Of a stretch of DNA of 64,000 nucleotides, positions 1-10,900 are shown one piece after another. Numbering within the stretch: the stretch's first letter is position 1; the number at the start of each line of letters is the position of its first letter. The position numbers and the translations under genes are program-made. The notes below the pieces were generated by a model. The model worked only from the letters and a program-made list of their open reading frames with translations. It searched no databases and was not told the DNA's origin. Location: contig DYHW01000002.1 of the NCBI GenBank assembly GCA_020723965.1, positions 310,001 through 374,000 of the forward strand, read 5' to 3'. The stretch is from Melioribacter sp. Lineage in GTDB: Bacteria; Bacteroidota; Ignavibacteria; Ignavibacteriales; Melioribacteraceae.

Positions 1-1
1 G

Positions 2-154
2 GCGTGCGATAAACAAGGAGGGCTTTTGGACGATTTCTATATTGTGGAAGACCGAAAAGTGATCCATGTTTGTAATGCTCCGTCGCCCGCGGCTACGGCT
101 TCATTATCGATCGGAGATCTTATCTCTGAAAAAGTTATGAAACAACTGAATTGA
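2..154 (+). CDS. L-2-hydroxyglutarate oxidase-like protein, C-terminal fragment
   Basis: This is the last 50 codons of a gene that begins before the window. The tail contains VCNAPSPAATASLSIG, which resembles the C-terminal end of LhgO (YgaF) family FAD-dependent L-2-hydroxyglutarate oxidases, where a NAPSPAAT stretch lies near the cofactor. LhgO oxidises L-2-hydroxyglutarate to 2-oxoglutarate at the membrane and feeds electrons to quinone. Only the end is visible, so the FAD-binding region cannot be checked. A related FAD-dependent oxidoreductase is the alternative. The next gene starts 29 bases later and is functionally unrelated. Confidence 0.6.
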   Translation, partial: ACDKQGGLLDDFYIVEDRKVIHVCNAPSPAATASLSIGDLISEKVMKQLN

Positions 155-183
155 AAATAAAATCGTCTCATCAATACTAAATT

Positions 184-1587
184 ATGAACAAAAGAATAGA
201 AAAATTTTTTATACTGTTTACAGACTTTCTAACTGTTAATCTCGCATGGTTAATTTTCTTCTATTTGCGCGTTCAAACCGGCTGGTTCGATTTAATTACT
301 CAGCCGGATTTTCTTCTGCCTATGATTGCAATCTATTTTTACTGGCTAATTATTTTCACTTTTGTTGGAATGTACCGCACTTGGTTTGCGCTTTCAAGGT
401 TGGATGAATTATCCACTCTCTTCAAAGCTACTTTTGTGGGAATCTTTATTCTTTTCTTTTTGATATTATGGGATGATTACTCCCGCGGTGTATCAACATC
501 TATTCAGTTTTATATTTTTCTTTATTGGGGTATCTTTTTACTATTTGTAGGCAGCGGCAGACTTGTAATAAGAAGCATTCAAAGAAATTTACTCATCAAA
601 GGAATTGGCAGACGCAATGCTCTTATTGTTGGCTTTAATCCAAAGTCGCATCAACTTCATGACACAATTATAAATCATAGAGCATTGGGATTTGATGTGG
701 TTGGCTACATCGCCGTTCTCGATGAAAACTTAGATAAAGAATATAAAGGCATAAAGTCGCTCGGTACGGTTAAGAACATCGAAAAAATAATTGACGATCT
801 GAATGTTAGAAACGTAATAATCTCGCTCGAACGTCATCATGAAGATACTATGCTTGAAGTTATTTCGAAGTGCGAAGGCAAAAATGTTGAGATGAAAATT
901 GTTCCAGATTTATATGATATAATAAGCGGGCAAGCGCGCATAGCTCAAATTTATGGTATGCCGCTCATCGATGTTATGCCCGAACTTATGCCCGAGTGGG
1001 AAAAAAAATTAAAACGGCTGATGGATATTGTGCTTTCTTTTATTCTTCTTCTCATAACTTTACCGGCAACGCTTTTGACTGCAATTGCTATTAAGATTGA
1101 CAGTAAAGGACCGGTCTTTTATAAACAAAAAAGAATGGGAATGAATGGAAAAATATTCAAGATTCTTAAATTCAGAACTATGGTTACCGATGCTGAAAAA
1201 CATACTGGACCTGTTTGGTCTTCTAAAAACGACCCTCGCGTTACTATAGTTGGCGGCTTTATTCGCAAGGCACGCCTTGATGAAATACCGCAGGCAATCA
1301 ATGTGTTAAAAGGTGATATGAGTTTTGTCGGTCCTCGTCCAGAGCGTCCTTTTTTTGTGGAAAAACTTTCTCAAGAATTACCGTTATATAAAAGAAGATT
1401 AAAAGTTCGCCCCGGAATTACAGGCTGGGCGCAGGTTAAACATAAATACGACGAAAATATTGAAGATGTTAAAGTGAAACTTCGATACGATCTGTTTTAT
1501 ATTGAAAACATGAGCTTGAGAATGGACTTCAAAATAATTTTTAGAACTATTTTTGTTGTGCTTTTTGGAAAAGGGCACTATAACTGA
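184..1587 (+). CDS. Polyprenyl-phosphate sugar-1-phosphate transferase (exopolysaccharide initiating enzyme)
   Basis: This enzyme transfers a sugar 1-phosphate from a nucleotide sugar to undecaprenyl phosphate, the first membrane step of polysaccharide assembly. The 467 residues have the usual polyisoprenyl-phosphate hexose-1-phosphate transferase layout. There are four N-terminal membrane segments (about 9-127), a Rossmann-like CoA-binding-type domain (about 140-250), then a membrane-inserting helix and the phosphoglycosyl transferase core. The core shows KFRTM (329-333), the catalytic D366-E367 pair in [18 protein letters not shown] and [10 protein letters not shown], so it should be active. 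It heads a tight run (gaps of 15, 7 and 2 bases) with two glycosyltransferase genes and accA. The sugar specificity (glucose, galactose or an amino sugar) cannot be read from the sequence. Confidence 0.9.
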   Translation: MNKRIEKFFILFTDFLTVNLAWLIFFYLRVQTGWFDLITQPDFLLPMIAIYFYWLIIFTFVGMYRTWFALSRLDELSTLFKATFVGIFILFFLILWDDYSRGVSTSIQFYIFLYWGIFLLFVGSGRLVIRSIQRNLLIKGIGRRNALIVGFNPKSHQLHDTIINHRALGFDVVGYIAVLDENLDKEYKGIKSLGTVKNIEKIIDDLNVRNVIISLERHHEDTMLEVISKCEGKNVEMKIVPDLYDIISGQARIAQIYGMPLIDVMPELMPEWEKKLKRLMDIVLSFILLLITLPATLLTAIAIKIDSKGPVFYKQKRMGMNGKIFKILKFRTMVTDAEKHTGPVWSSKNDPRVTIVGGFIRKARLDEIPQAINVLKGDMSFVGPRPERPFFVEKLSQELPLYKRRLKVRPGITGWAQVKHKYDENIEDVKVKLRYDLFYIENMSLRMDFKIIFRTIFVVLFGKGHYN

Positions 1588-1602
1588 TAAAGAAAGAATA
1601 CG

Positions 1603-2319
1603 ATGAGAACCCTAATAATTATTCCCACATATAACGAAATACATAACATAAGGAAACTTATTCCGGAACTGCTTGAAATGTATCCGCACATTGATGTTTT
1701 GATCGTTGATGATAATTCGCCCGATGGCACTGCTGACTATGTAAAAAAACTTGGCGAAGAAGACCCGCGTATTAAACTCATTTGGCGCGAAAAAAAACTC
1801 GGACTCGGAACGGCTTACGTCGCTGGTTTCAAATATATGCTTCAAAACGGATATGATTACTCGCTTCAGATGGATGCAGATTTTTCACACGACCCGAAAG
1901 AGATAGCCCAATTTTTTGTTAGAATAAAAGAATACGATTTAGTTATAGGCAGCAGATATATTTACGGCGTACGCGTTATAAATTGGCCAATAAGAAGATT
2001 ACTACTAAGCTACTTTGCAAATCTTTACACACGTGTAATTACCGGAATGCCCGTTAAAGATGGAACCGGCGGATTCAAATGCTTCCGAAGAAAAGTTCTG
2101 GAATCGGTCAATCTTGATTCTATTCATTCGAACGGTTACTCGTTTCAGATCGAAATGAATTTCATAGCTTGGAAAAAAGGATTTCGACTTATCGAAATTC
2201 CGATCACTTTTGTAGACCGCGTTGAAGGAAAATCAAAAATGTCTAAAAAGATTGTTCGCGAGGCAATCTTTATGGTTTGGAAATTACGGCTCAAAAGTAT
2301 TTTCGGTTTATTAAATTAA
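1603..2319 (+). CDS. Polyprenol monophosphomannose synthase-like GT2 glycosyltransferase
   Basis: This is a GT-A fold family 2 glycosyltransferase of the DPM1/Ppm1 type, which moves mannose or a related sugar from a GDP-sugar to polyprenyl phosphate on the cytoplasmic face of the membrane. At 238 residues it is the length of the soluble catalytic form. It has the nucleotide-binding DDNSPDGT motif near residue 36, the metal-binding QMDADFSHDP near 90, and a C-terminal RVEGKSKMS stretch typical of the family. It has no membrane anchor of its own. It sits 15 bases after the initiating sugar transferase and 7 bases before the next GT2 gene, so the polyprenyl-linked sugar it makes is probably used by envelope glycan or protein glycosylation enzymes. 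The exact sugar is unknown. Confidence 0.85.
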   Translation: MRTLIIIPTYNEIHNIRKLIPELLEMYPHIDVLIVDDNSPDGTADYVKKLGEEDPRIKLIWREKKLGLGTAYVAGFKYMLQNGYDYSLQMDADFSHDPKEIAQFFVRIKEYDLVIGSRYIYGVRVINWPIRRLLLSYFANLYTRVITGMPVKDGTGGFKCFRRKVLESVNLDSIHSNGYSFQIEMNFIAWKKGFRLIEIPITFVDRVEGKSKMSKKIVREAIFMVWKLRLKSIFGLLN

Positions 2320-2326
2320 AAGAGCA

Positions 2327-4321
2327 ATGATCGATCTCTCAATCATAATTGTTAATTACAACGTAAAAGAATTTCTTCTTAATCTTATCGATTCGATTAG
2401 TAAAGCTGTAATTCCGCTTTTGCGTGGCGCAGAAATTATTGTTGTAGATAACGCCTCAGATGATGGCAGTGTTGAAATTCTACGCGAGAAGTTTCCTCAT
2501 ATCAAGCTGATCGCAAATGAAAAGAATGTCGGATTCGGCGCCGCTAACAATCAAGCTCTTGCAATTGCAAATGGAAAATATTTTTTGTTAATCAATCCAG
2601 ACACAATTGTTGGAGAAGATACTTTTAAAAAGATGATTGAGTTTTTTGAGAATGAGCCGAACTGCGGAATTGCAGGTTGTAAAGTCCTTAATCCCGATGG
2701 CTCTCTTCAGCTTGCATGCCGCAGAAGTTTTCCGGGTCCTTGGACATCATTCACAAAAGTAATGGGGCTTAGCAGACTTTTTCCTAAAAGCCGTCTTTTT
2801 GCACGTTACAATTTAACTTACCTTGATGAAAACAAAACATACGAAGTAGATGCCGTTAGCGGCGCTTTTATGATGATGAGGAGAGAAGTTTATGAAAAAA
2901 TTGGGGGGTTCGACCCACAGTTTTTTATGTACGGAGAAGATTTAGACCTCTCTTACCGCGCTCAAAAAGCCGGCTTCAAAGTTTTTTACGTTCATTCAAC
3001 AGAAATAATTCATTATAAAGGAGAAAGCACAAAACGGAGCAGCATTGATGAAACAAAAGTTTTTTACGATGCAATGCATCTCTTTGTGCGTAAGCATTTC
3101 TCCTCTTCCTTCATTGTCGAATCTATTCTTCAAGCGGCTATAATTTTCAGAAAGCTGATGGCATTTGCGAACGTCTATAAACTTTCTATAATTTCTATAA
3201 TAATAGACTTTTTTACTTTTTCGCTTGCTGTGCGGCTGGCGGAAGAAATTTATGCTAATCAAAATTGGCGCGGCTTTCCAGAGTTTGCGGTTCCGCTTGT
3301 CTATTTTATACCGGCAGTGATTCAAGTTTTTATTGCGGCGGCAGCCGGCGCTTACAGGAAAAATTCATTCTCTGTTTTACGAACTATCATTGCGCTTTTA
3401 TACGGCATTATTATTCTATCGGCACTAACTTACTTTTTCAAACAAGTCGCATTCAGCCGTGCAGTAGTGCTTATAACTTACCTTCTTTCATTTTTTCTTT
3501 TTTCTCTATGGAGAGTTGCGCTTAAGGTACTTTTCAAAGTCGGTTTGGAAGCAGATACAAGAAAATCCCGCACGCTAATTGTAGGAAGCGAAAACAATAC
3601 AAAAGAACTTGCCGCTAAGCTTCGTTCCGATTTTACAAAACTGTATCAAGTGGTTGGTTTGATTGCGTTGAACAGAAGAAGAATTGGCGAAAGTATTGGC
3701 AGTTATAAAATACTTGGCTCGCTTGAAAATGTTAAAAAGATAATTGCTGAAGAACGGATCGATAAAGTTATTTTTTCATCTGATGATTTATCGTTCAACC
3801 AGATGTTTGCTCTTGTTGCAGAGTGTCAAGGCGAGAATGTTGAGTTTCTTTTTGCAGGCAAAGAGATGGATTATCTTGTCGGGAAATCGTCAATCACAAT
3901 GCTCGATGATATCCCGCTTCTCAAAGTTCAGTATAACATTTCATCTTTTGTTAACCGCACTACAAAACGCGCATTCGATTTAGCTCTCAGCTTCTTAATT
4001 TTGTTTTTGGTCTATCCTTTCATATATTTCTTGCACAAGGTCGCACCTAAGAAGAGCAGTTTTGCTCAATTCATATTAAATGTTCCTAAAGTTTTTGTAG
4101 GCAGAAAAAGTTTTGTCGGCGCTTTCGGGTCATCATATCACGATGAACTTTACGTTGGGAAAGCTGGATTGACTGGATTTTGGTTTATTGAAAACTTTTC
4201 TGCCAATGACATCGAAGAAATTAAAAAGTTAGATATCTTTTACGCAAAGAATCAGAACATCTGGCTCGATCTTGAAATACTTAGCAAGACATTATCAAAA
4301 ATGTTTTTTAGAACGGAGTAA
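2327..4321 (+). CDS. GT2 glycosyltransferase fused to a degenerate polyprenyl-phosphate sugar transferase
   Basis: This 664-residue protein joins two modules. Residues 1 to about 270 are a rhamnosyltransferase-like GT2 domain with [24 protein letters not shown] and [13 protein letters not shown]. After that come about four membrane segments (about 285-400), a CoA-binding-type Rossmann domain (about 415-520) and a C-terminal phosphoglycosyl transferase relic. The relic keeps an RAFDLALSF helix, [10 protein letters not shown] (in place of SFVGPRP) and KAGLTGFW (in place of RPGITGW). It lacks the KFRTM motif and the catalytic Asp-Glu pair, both intact in the gene at 184-1587. I infer that the N-terminal enzyme is active and the C-terminal half serves for membrane placement or pairing with the intact enzyme. 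accA follows 2 bases later. Confidence 0.85.
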   Translation: MIDLSIIIVNYNVKEFLLNLIDSISKAVIPLLRGAEIIVVDNASDDGSVEILREKFPHIKLIANEKNVGFGAANNQALAIANGKYFLLINPDTIVGEDTFKKMIEFFENEPNCGIAGCKVLNPDGSLQLACRRSFPGPWTSFTKVMGLSRLFPKSRLFARYNLTYLDENKTYEVDAVSGAFMMMRREVYEKIGGFDPQFFMYGEDLDLSYRAQKAGFKVFYVHSTEIIHYKGESTKRSSIDETKVFYDAMHLFVRKHFSSSFIVESILQAAIIFRKLMAFANVYKLSIISIIIDFFTFSLAVRLAEEIYANQNWRGFPEFAVPLVYFIPAVIQVFIAAAAGAYRKNSFSVLRTIIALLYGIIILSALTYFFKQVAFSRAVVLITYLLSFFLFSLWRVALKVLFKVGLEADTRKSRTLIVGSENNTKELAAKLRSDFTKLYQVVGLIALNRRRIGESIGSYKILGSLENVKKIIAEERIDKVIFSSDDLSFNQMFALVAECQGENVEFLFAGKEMDYLVGKSSITMLDDIPLLKVQYNISSFVNRTTKRAFDLALSFLILFLVYPFIYFLHKVAPKKSSFAQFILNVPKVFVGRKSFVGAFGSSYHDELYVGKAGLTGFWFIENFSANDIEEIKKLDIFYAKNQNIWLDLEILSKTLSKMFFRTE

Positions 4322-4323
4322 AA

Positions 4324-5274
4324 ATGGCAAAAAATGTGCTCGACTTTGAAAAGCCGATCATTGCACTCGAAAAGAAAATTGAAGAGATGCGCAGACTCGA
4401 AGGAGACCTTGATATTTCTACTGAAATAAAAAATCTTGAAGAAAAAGTTCTTCAACTTAGAAAAAACATTTACGATAACCTCACACGCTGGCAGAGGGTT
4501 CAGCTTGCACGCCATCCTGAACGCCCATATACTCTTGATTATATCTACATGATGACCGAAAACTTTATCGAATTGCACGGCGATCGATTGTTTGGAGACG
4601 ACCACGCAATTGTTGCAGGATTGGCAAAGTTAGACCAACATAAAGTAATGATCATTGGGCAGCAAAAGGGGCGCGATACTAAATCGAACTTGTTTAGAAA
4701 TTTTGGTATGTCAAATCCCGAAGGTTATCGTAAAGCTTTGCGTTTAATGAAGCTTGCAGAAAAATTTAAAATTCCAGTCATTACTATGCTCGATACGCCC
4801 GGCGCCTATCCAGGCCTTGAAGCTGAAAAACGGGGACAAGCAGAAGCCATAGCGCGTAATCTTTTTGAGATGAGCCGGTTACGCGTACCTATAATTGTTA
4901 CGATAATTGGTGAAGGCGCTAGCGGCGGAGCGCTCGGAATTGGAGTTGGAGATAGAATCTTGATGCTTCAAAATACTTGGTATTCGGTAATTAGTCCGGA
5001 ATCTTGTTCAAGTATTTTATGGCGAAGCTGGGAATATAAAGAACAAGCCGCAGAAGCATTAAAATTAACCGCCGAAGATCTGCTTGAACAAGGAATCGTT
5101 GATAGAATTATTCCTGAACCGCTGGGGGGTGCACATAAAGATCACCAGTTAATGGTAAGTACTCTTAAAGCTATATTAAAAGAAGAGCTTGAAGCGCTTC
5201 TAAAATTAAAAACTGAAAAACTTGTGCAAAACCGGCTAGAAAAATTTGCGAGGATGGGGGTTTATGTTGAATAA
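4324..5274 (+). CDS. accA: Acetyl-CoA carboxylase carboxyltransferase subunit alpha
   Basis: AccA pairs with AccD to transfer the carboxyl group from carboxybiotin to acetyl-CoA, forming malonyl-CoA for fatty acid synthesis. The 316 residues match the usual AccA length. The N-terminal 50 or so residues are a charged helical region. The crotonase-type core contains [23 protein letters not shown] and [15 protein letters not shown], the oxyanion-hole and CoA-binding segments of the family. The start follows GGAGTAAAA at a good distance. It is only 2 bases after the glycosyltransferase fusion gene, so it is probably cotranscribed with the polysaccharide genes. No accD, accB or accC is visible nearby, so the complex is encoded at scattered loci. 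Confidence 0.96.
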   Translation: MAKNVLDFEKPIIALEKKIEEMRRLEGDLDISTEIKNLEEKVLQLRKNIYDNLTRWQRVQLARHPERPYTLDYIYMMTENFIELHGDRLFGDDHAIVAGLAKLDQHKVMIIGQQKGRDTKSNLFRNFGMSNPEGYRKALRLMKLAEKFKIPVITMLDTPGAYPGLEAEKRGQAEAIARNLFEMSRLRVPIIVTIIGEGASGGALGIGVGDRILMLQNTWYSVISPESCSSILWRSWEYKEQAAEALKLTAEDLLEQGIVDRIIPEPLGGAHKDHQLMVSTLKAILKEELEALLKLKTEKLVQNRLEKFARMGVYVE

Positions 5275-5443
5275 CCAAATTAGAAATTATAAATCAACCT
5301 CTTCGTGCTGATAGGGTATAATAATAAAATTCAATCCGCAAAAAATCAATTTTGTGTTTGGAGTTTTGATTATGATTATTAGCTGTCATTGGGAATTTGT
5401 CTATTGGTTATCTTAGAAATTTGTTGAATAAAAATAGTTTTCA

Positions 5444-5857
5444 ATGCTCACTCACTTTACTGAAATTCGTGTTCGTTATGCCGATACTGATAAAATGCAG
5501 TTTGTTTATAACGGAAAATATTTAGAATACTTTGAAGTAGGACGAACTGAATTGCTGCGGTCTACGGGCTTAGCTTATTCTGAAGTTGAAAAACATGGGT
5601 ATCAACTACCTTTGATTGAAACCGGAATTCAATACAAGCAGCCGGCAGTTTACGATGATATTCTGAAAATTAAAACGTCTGTTTCTAAGCTGCATTCTCC
5701 AAAAGTTCATATAGAATATGTTGTTACAAGAAATGGAACAAATGAAGTGATTGCCGAAGGTTTTACTACTCACATCTTCATCAGAACTGATACTAAGAAA
5801 GCTGTTCGTCCACCCAAAATTTATCTTGATGCTTTAGCGCCCTACTTTAATAAATAA
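5444..5857 (+). CDS. Acyl-CoA thioesterase, YbgC/4-hydroxybenzoyl-CoA thioesterase family
   Basis: This is a single hotdog-fold thioesterase of 137 residues, the normal size. The N-terminal segment RYADTDKMQFVYNGKYLEYF carries the family Asp (of DTD) and the tyrosine-rich helix that ends in E..RTE. The usual HANY histidine position reads NGKY here, which is common among Bacteroidota members. It hydrolyses short or medium acyl-CoA, but the substrate cannot be predicted. A 168-base AT-rich gap with no visible gene separates it from accA. The lipid connection to accA is suggestive only. Confidence 0.85.
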   Translation: MLTHFTEIRVRYADTDKMQFVYNGKYLEYFEVGRTELLRSTGLAYSEVEKHGYQLPLIETGIQYKQPAVYDDILKIKTSVSKLHSPKVHIEYVVTRNGTNEVIAEGFTTHIFIRTDTKKAVRPPKIYLDALAPYFNK

Positions 5858-5908
5858 TTTTTGAAATGCTGCTGAAGAGACTGCTCTTCGGTTTGATCTC
5901 TTGTTGAA

Positions 5909-7372
5909 ATGATAAAAAAAATAAAAGAACTTACCAAAGACGTTGCTATATACGGCATTAGCACTATCATAGGAAGATTTCTTGGATTTCTTCTTGTTCC
6001 ATTCTATACTAATGTAATCAGCACTAAAGATTTTGGAATTTACTCTAACGTATATGCTTACCTTGCATTCTTTGGAATAGTATTTATTTATGGAATGGAT
6101 GCAGCTTTTATGAAGTATGCATCGTTCTCTAGATTGAACGATAAAAAGATAATTTTTTCAACCTCATATTTTTTTGTGCTTATATCCACTCTTCTTCTTT
6201 CATTATTACTTTATTTTGCTCAAATGCCGTTGATATCTTTGATGGAAATTCCTTCAGAATATAGTAATCTATATTATTATTTAATTTTTATTCTGCTTTT
6301 CGATACGCTTGCATTGGTTCCATTTGGAAATCTTCGGCTCGAAAGAAGAGCTGCTAAATTCACTACAATAAAACTTGCAAACATAATTATAAATCTTTCT
6401 CTTAACTTTATTCTTGTGCTTCACTTTAAACTTGGCATCGAAGCGATCTTCATTGCAAACTTAATTGCATCTGCTTTTTCTTTTGCAGCTTTAACCCCCG
6501 ATATCTTTAAGATGATCACGTTTAAGATAGATAAAGAGATGCTCAAGAAGATGCTATATTTTGGGCTGCCATATTTGCCGGCAAGCATAGCATCAACAAT
6601 AGTGCAGGTAATAGATAGACCTGTTGTGTTGGCGTTAACCGATTCATCTACTCTTGGAATTTATCAAGCCAATTACAAACTAGGAATTTTTATGATGCTT
6701 TTCGTTTCGATGTTTCAGCAAGCTTGGCAGCCCTTCTTTTTGAATAACGCTAAAGAAAAAAACGCCAAAGAAATTTTTGCGAAAATACTAACTCTTTTTA
6801 TACTTGTCTCAAGCTTAATATGGATTGTTCTAACTCTTTTTGTTGAAGACTTTGCTCGCATAGAATTGCTTCCGGGAAAGTCGATTATTGGGAAAGAATA
6901 TTTAAGCGGAATTTCTATCGTCCCGATCATATTACTTGGTTATCTGTTCAACGGAATTTATTATAACTTTCAAGCGGGCATTTATATAGAAGAGAAGACT
7001 AAATATTTTCCTGTTGTAACCGGAGCCGGAGCAGCAGTTAATGTAATTGTGAATATTTTCTTGATTCCGCTGCTTGGAATAATTGGCGCTGCTCTTGCAA
7101 CGCTTGCAAGTTATATTGTTATGGCTTCACTTTTATATTTCTTCTCTCAAAAATATTATAAGATCGATTATGAGTACGCAAAACTGGCAAAAACTCTGGC
7201 AGTTGTTTTTACAACCGGTATTCTCTACTATTATTTGTATTACCAGATAGGACTAAACTTAACTTATAAATTGATAATTCTTTTCGGTTTTGTCAGTGCA
7301 TTATTGGCGCTTAAAGTAGTGCAAAAAAGTGAAATTATTAAATTATGTAAACTGCTCTTTCGGATAGAGTGA
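5909..7372 (+). CDS. Polysaccharide export flippase (Wzx/MATE-like, MVF superfamily)
   Basis: This is a 487-residue integral membrane protein with about 12-14 hydrophobic segments spread over the whole length. The N-terminal signature TKDVAIYGISTIIGRFLGFL and the pattern of short charged loops are typical of the Wzx/RfbX oligosaccharide flippase group, which moves lipid-linked repeat units across the inner membrane. It lies downstream of the initiating sugar transferase and two other glycosyltransferase genes, which fits that job. No polymerase (Wzy) is seen in the window. The export substrate is not predictable. The family assignment is firmer than the exact role. Confidence 0.85.
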   Translation: MIKKIKELTKDVAIYGISTIIGRFLGFLLVPFYTNVISTKDFGIYSNVYAYLAFFGIVFIYGMDAAFMKYASFSRLNDKKIIFSTSYFFVLISTLLLSLLLYFAQMPLISLMEIPSEYSNLYYYLIFILLFDTLALVPFGNLRLERRAAKFTTIKLANIIINLSLNFILVLHFKLGIEAIFIANLIASAFSFAALTPDIFKMITFKIDKEMLKKMLYFGLPYLPASIASTIVQVIDRPVVLALTDSSTLGIYQANYKLGIFMMLFVSMFQQAWQPFFLNNAKEKNAKEIFAKILTLFILVSSLIWIVLTLFVEDFARIELLPGKSIIGKEYLSGISIVPIILLGYLFNGIYYNFQAGIYIEEKTKYFPVVTGAGAAVNVIVNIFLIPLLGIIGAALATLASYIVMASLLYFFSQKYYKIDYEYAKLAKTLAVVFTTGILYYYLYYQIGLNLTYKLIILFGFVSALLALKVVQKSEIIKLCKLLFRIE

Positions 7373-7460
7373 ATTTTTTTAAAGAAATTTCTTTCTTTAA
7401 AATCAAGACCCGAAAATTTTTCTTTTCTCTTTATCTTTGTTCGAAAACATTCGAAACTCT

Positions 7461-7916
7461 ATGGAACAAATCGAAATAAAAATTCAGCGTGTAACAGACC
7501 TGTTTGATGATATTCCGTTGCCGGAATATTCAACAAATGGCAGCAGCGGTCTTGATTTACGAGCCGCTGTTGAAAATGAAATGATAATTAAAAAGGGGAA
7601 AGTTGGGTTAGTTCCAACAAACCTGCGTTTTGAAATTCCTGTTGGATATGAGATACAAGTTCGGCCGCGCAGCGGTCTTGCTGCAAAAAATGGAATTGGA
7701 GTTTTAAATTCGCCCGGCACTATCGATTCCGATTACCGCGGAGAGATAAAAGTAATTCTTTTCAACTTTGGTGAAGAAGATTTTGTTATTAAACGCGGCG
7801 ATCGAATTGCACAGATGGTTTTATCTAAAATTTATAGAGCAAACTTTATTGTTACCGATGATTTAAAAAATAGCTCTCGCGGCGATGGCGGTTTTGGGCA
7901 CACAGGTATAAAATAA
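7461..7916 (+). CDS. dut: Deoxyuridine 5'-triphosphate nucleotidohydrolase (dUTPase)
   Basis: Dut hydrolyses dUTP to dUMP and pyrophosphate, keeping uracil out of DNA and supplying dUMP for thymidylate synthesis. All five trimeric dUTPase motifs are present in order: GSSGLDLRA, RPRSGLAAK, NSPGTIDSDYRGEI, GDRIAQM and the C-terminal RGDGGFGHTG arm. I chose the ATG at 7461 (151 residues) over a TTG eight codons upstream because family members begin just before this point. A TATCTTTG element at 7433-7440 fits the Bacteroidota -7 consensus and would place transcription start close to this ATG. The gene is followed by a long hairpin and then dnaE. Confidence 0.95.
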   Translation: MEQIEIKIQRVTDLFDDIPLPEYSTNGSSGLDLRAAVENEMIIKKGKVGLVPTNLRFEIPVGYEIQVRPRSGLAAKNGIGVLNSPGTIDSDYRGEIKVILFNFGEEDFVIKRGDRIAQMVLSKIYRANFIVTDDLKNSSRGDGGFGHTGIK

Positions 7917-7920
7917 TTGC

Positions 7921-7961
7921 GAATTGCAAATGGAGAATTGAAAATTCTCAATTCGCAATTC
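7921..7961. repeat. Near-perfect 19-bp hairpin between dut and dnaE
   Basis: The arms 7921-7939 and 7943-7961 pair at 17 of 19 positions around a 3-base loop. Related AATTC-rich words continue to 7980 and recur at 13892-13905 after thioredoxin. No T-run follows, so it is not a canonical terminator. A REP-like palindrome or a structured 5' leader of dnaE are both possible. Confidence 0.6.
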
Positions 7962-7985
7962 TAAATTCTCAATTCGGAATTTTAA

Positions 7986-10900
7986 ATGTCAGACTTTATT
8001 CACATACATAATCACTCTCATTACAGCTTGCAAGACGGCGCATGTACGGTTGATGATCTTGTAATGGCAGCAAAGAAAAATAATATGCATGCGGTTGCTT
8101 TAACAGACCACGGCGTAATGTTTGGCGCGGCAGAGTTTTATAAGAAAGCAAAGAAAGAAGGAATTAAACCGCTTGTAGGAATGGAAGCCTACATCGTAAT
8201 TGAAGGTTCACGCTTCGATCGTAAAGGGGATGATCCGGATAATCCTAAGAAAAGATCGAAACCATATAATCATCTTCTTCTTTTGGCAAAAAATAAAACC
8301 GGTTACCACAATTTGATGAAGCTCTCTACTTTCGGTTATACTGAAGGATTTTATTATAGACCGAGAATTGATTTTGAACTTCTAACAAAATACAGCGATG
8401 GTTTAATTTGCACATCGGCTTGCCCTGCCGGACCTATCGCTCCGCCTCTTATTAACGATGATTATTCAAAAGCTCGTTCGACGGCAATAAAATTAAAAGA
8501 ACTTTTCGGAGATGATTTCTATCTCGAGATTCAAGATCATGGAATGGAGGTTGAAAAGACCTTGCTTACAGCTATGCCGAAACTTGCACGCGATCTTGGA
8601 ATTAAGCTCGTTGCAACCAATGATATCCATTATATAGATAAAGATCATTCCATTGCTCATAATATTCTGATTCAACTTGGCGATAAAGCCGGAACCGCCA
8701 ATTATAAAGAACTGCGTTACGGCACTGATCAGATCTATTTCAAATCCGCCGATGAAATGATAAAACTTTTTAAAAATTACAAAGGCGCAGTAGAAAATAC
8801 TCTTGAGATCGAACAGAAAATAAATCTTGAAATTGACTTTAAAGGACATCACTTTCCGGTATTTCCAATTCCTAAAAGCTCAAAAGCAAAAAATTTAGAA
8901 GAGTATTTGGAGCTGCTTGCCCAAGAGAGATTGGGAAGAAAGTTTAAGAAAATAACGCCGGAGATCGAAGAGCGATTTAAATTTGAGATTAAAGTCATCA
9001 AAGAAATGGGTTACACCGGATATTTTTTAGTTGTGCAAGATTTTATTAACGCAGCAAAACAGCGCGGCATTCCGGTTGGCCCTGGAAGAGGAAGCGCAGC
9101 CGGAAGTTTAGTTGCTTACGTTCTTGGAATCACTAACGTTGACCCGCTCAAATACAATTTATTGTTCGAAAGATTTCTAAATCCTGCTAGAAAATCGATG
9201 CCCGATATTGATGTTGATTTTGCAGATGATCAGCGCAGCGAAGTAATCAGTTATGTAAAAGAGAAATATGGCGAAAAATCTGTCGCGCAGATTATCACAT
9301 TCAATCGTCTTTCTTCTCGTGCGGTATTAAAAGATGTTGCACGCGTTCTTAAAATTCCAATTCCTACAGTAGAAAAAATTACCAAATCTATACCTTCAAA
9401 ATACGGCAGAGTATTTACAATAGATCAAGCGCTCGAAGAAGTACCTGAACTTGCTTGGGCAAAAAAATCAGATGACCCGCAAATTATTGAGCTAATTAAA
9501 TACGCTCGCATTCTTGAAGGAATGAACCGAAATGCTTCTAAACATGCCGCCGGCGTTGTTATTACTCCAGGCGATGTGAGTGACTATGTTCCAATGGCAG
9601 TTTATGGAGATGACAATTCCGTTGTAACGCAATTCAACTTGAAAGACCTGGAAGAAACAGGGTTACTAAAAATGGATTTTCTTGGATTGCGGACCCTTTC
9701 AATTATTAGAGATACTATTGAGCTTGTTAAGCAGACGCGCAAAATTGAGATCGATATAGACGAAATCCCTACCGATGATCCTAAAACATATGAGATATTT
9801 AGCAACGGGCAAACAACGGCCGTGTTTCAGTTTGAAAGCTCCCCGATGCGCGAGTATCTGAAAAAACTTAAACCGACAAGCATAAATGATCTTGCTGCAA
9901 TGAATGCTTTGTATCGTCCGGGTCCTATGGAATTCATTGATGATTTTATAGCGCGCAAACATGGTAAGAAGCAGATAGCTTATTTACATTCAGTCCTTGA
10001 ACCGATCTTAAAAGAAACTTACGGCATTATTGTTTATCAAGAACAAGTAATTCAGATAGCCAATAAGGTTGCTGCGATGAGCTTAGCTGAAGCTGACTTG
10101 CTTCGCAGAGCGATGGGCAAAAAAGATGAAAAAGCAATGAAAGAACAACGGGATATTTTTACCGCTGGCGCAGTTAAAAATAATATCAATAAAAAAATTG
10201 CCGAAGAAATTTTTGAAGCTATCGATAAGTTTGCTAACTACGGTTTCAACAAAAGCCACGCGGTTGCTTATTCTATTGTTGCTTATCAAACTGCATATCT
10301 TAAAGCGCACTTTACAGAAGAATTTCTTGCGGCTAACCTTTCAAATGAATACGGCAATACAGAAAAAGTTACTTCTCTTTTAGAAGACTGCAGAAAACTG
10401 AATGTAAAAGTTCTTCCGCCGGATATTAACAACCCCTCAGTAAAATTCGGTGTAAAGAATAAAAAAATAATTTTCGGAATGATTGCTATAAAAAATGTAG
10501 GGCTAAACGCAGTTGAAACAATTAAAGCAGCGCATGATAAATTGGAAAGGAATTTCAGAAGCATTTATGATTTTTGTCCGCACGTTGACACGCGCATAGT
10601 TAATAAGCGCTCACTCGAAGGTTTAGTTCTTGCAGGCGCATTTGATTCGTGCAGCGGCAACCGCGCTCAAAATTTTCTTGCAATTGAAGAAGCTCTTGCT
10701 TTTGGCAGCAAAATTCAATTTGCTAAAAATTCTCATACCGATAGCTTGTTTGGCGGCAATTCCGAAGTAATGCAGATTCAAGAACCCGAATTGCCAAAAG
10801 TTCATCCATGGGAAACAAAAGAGCACTTGGCAAAAGAAAGAGAAGTACTTGGATTTTATCTTACAGATCATCCGCTAAGAAAATATGAAACTGAATATCG

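Noticed and set aside
7940..7985. AATTC-rich words as a CRISPR-like or tandem array
   Set aside because: The words are part of a single palindrome and its decayed neighbours, with no constant repeat/spacer period.
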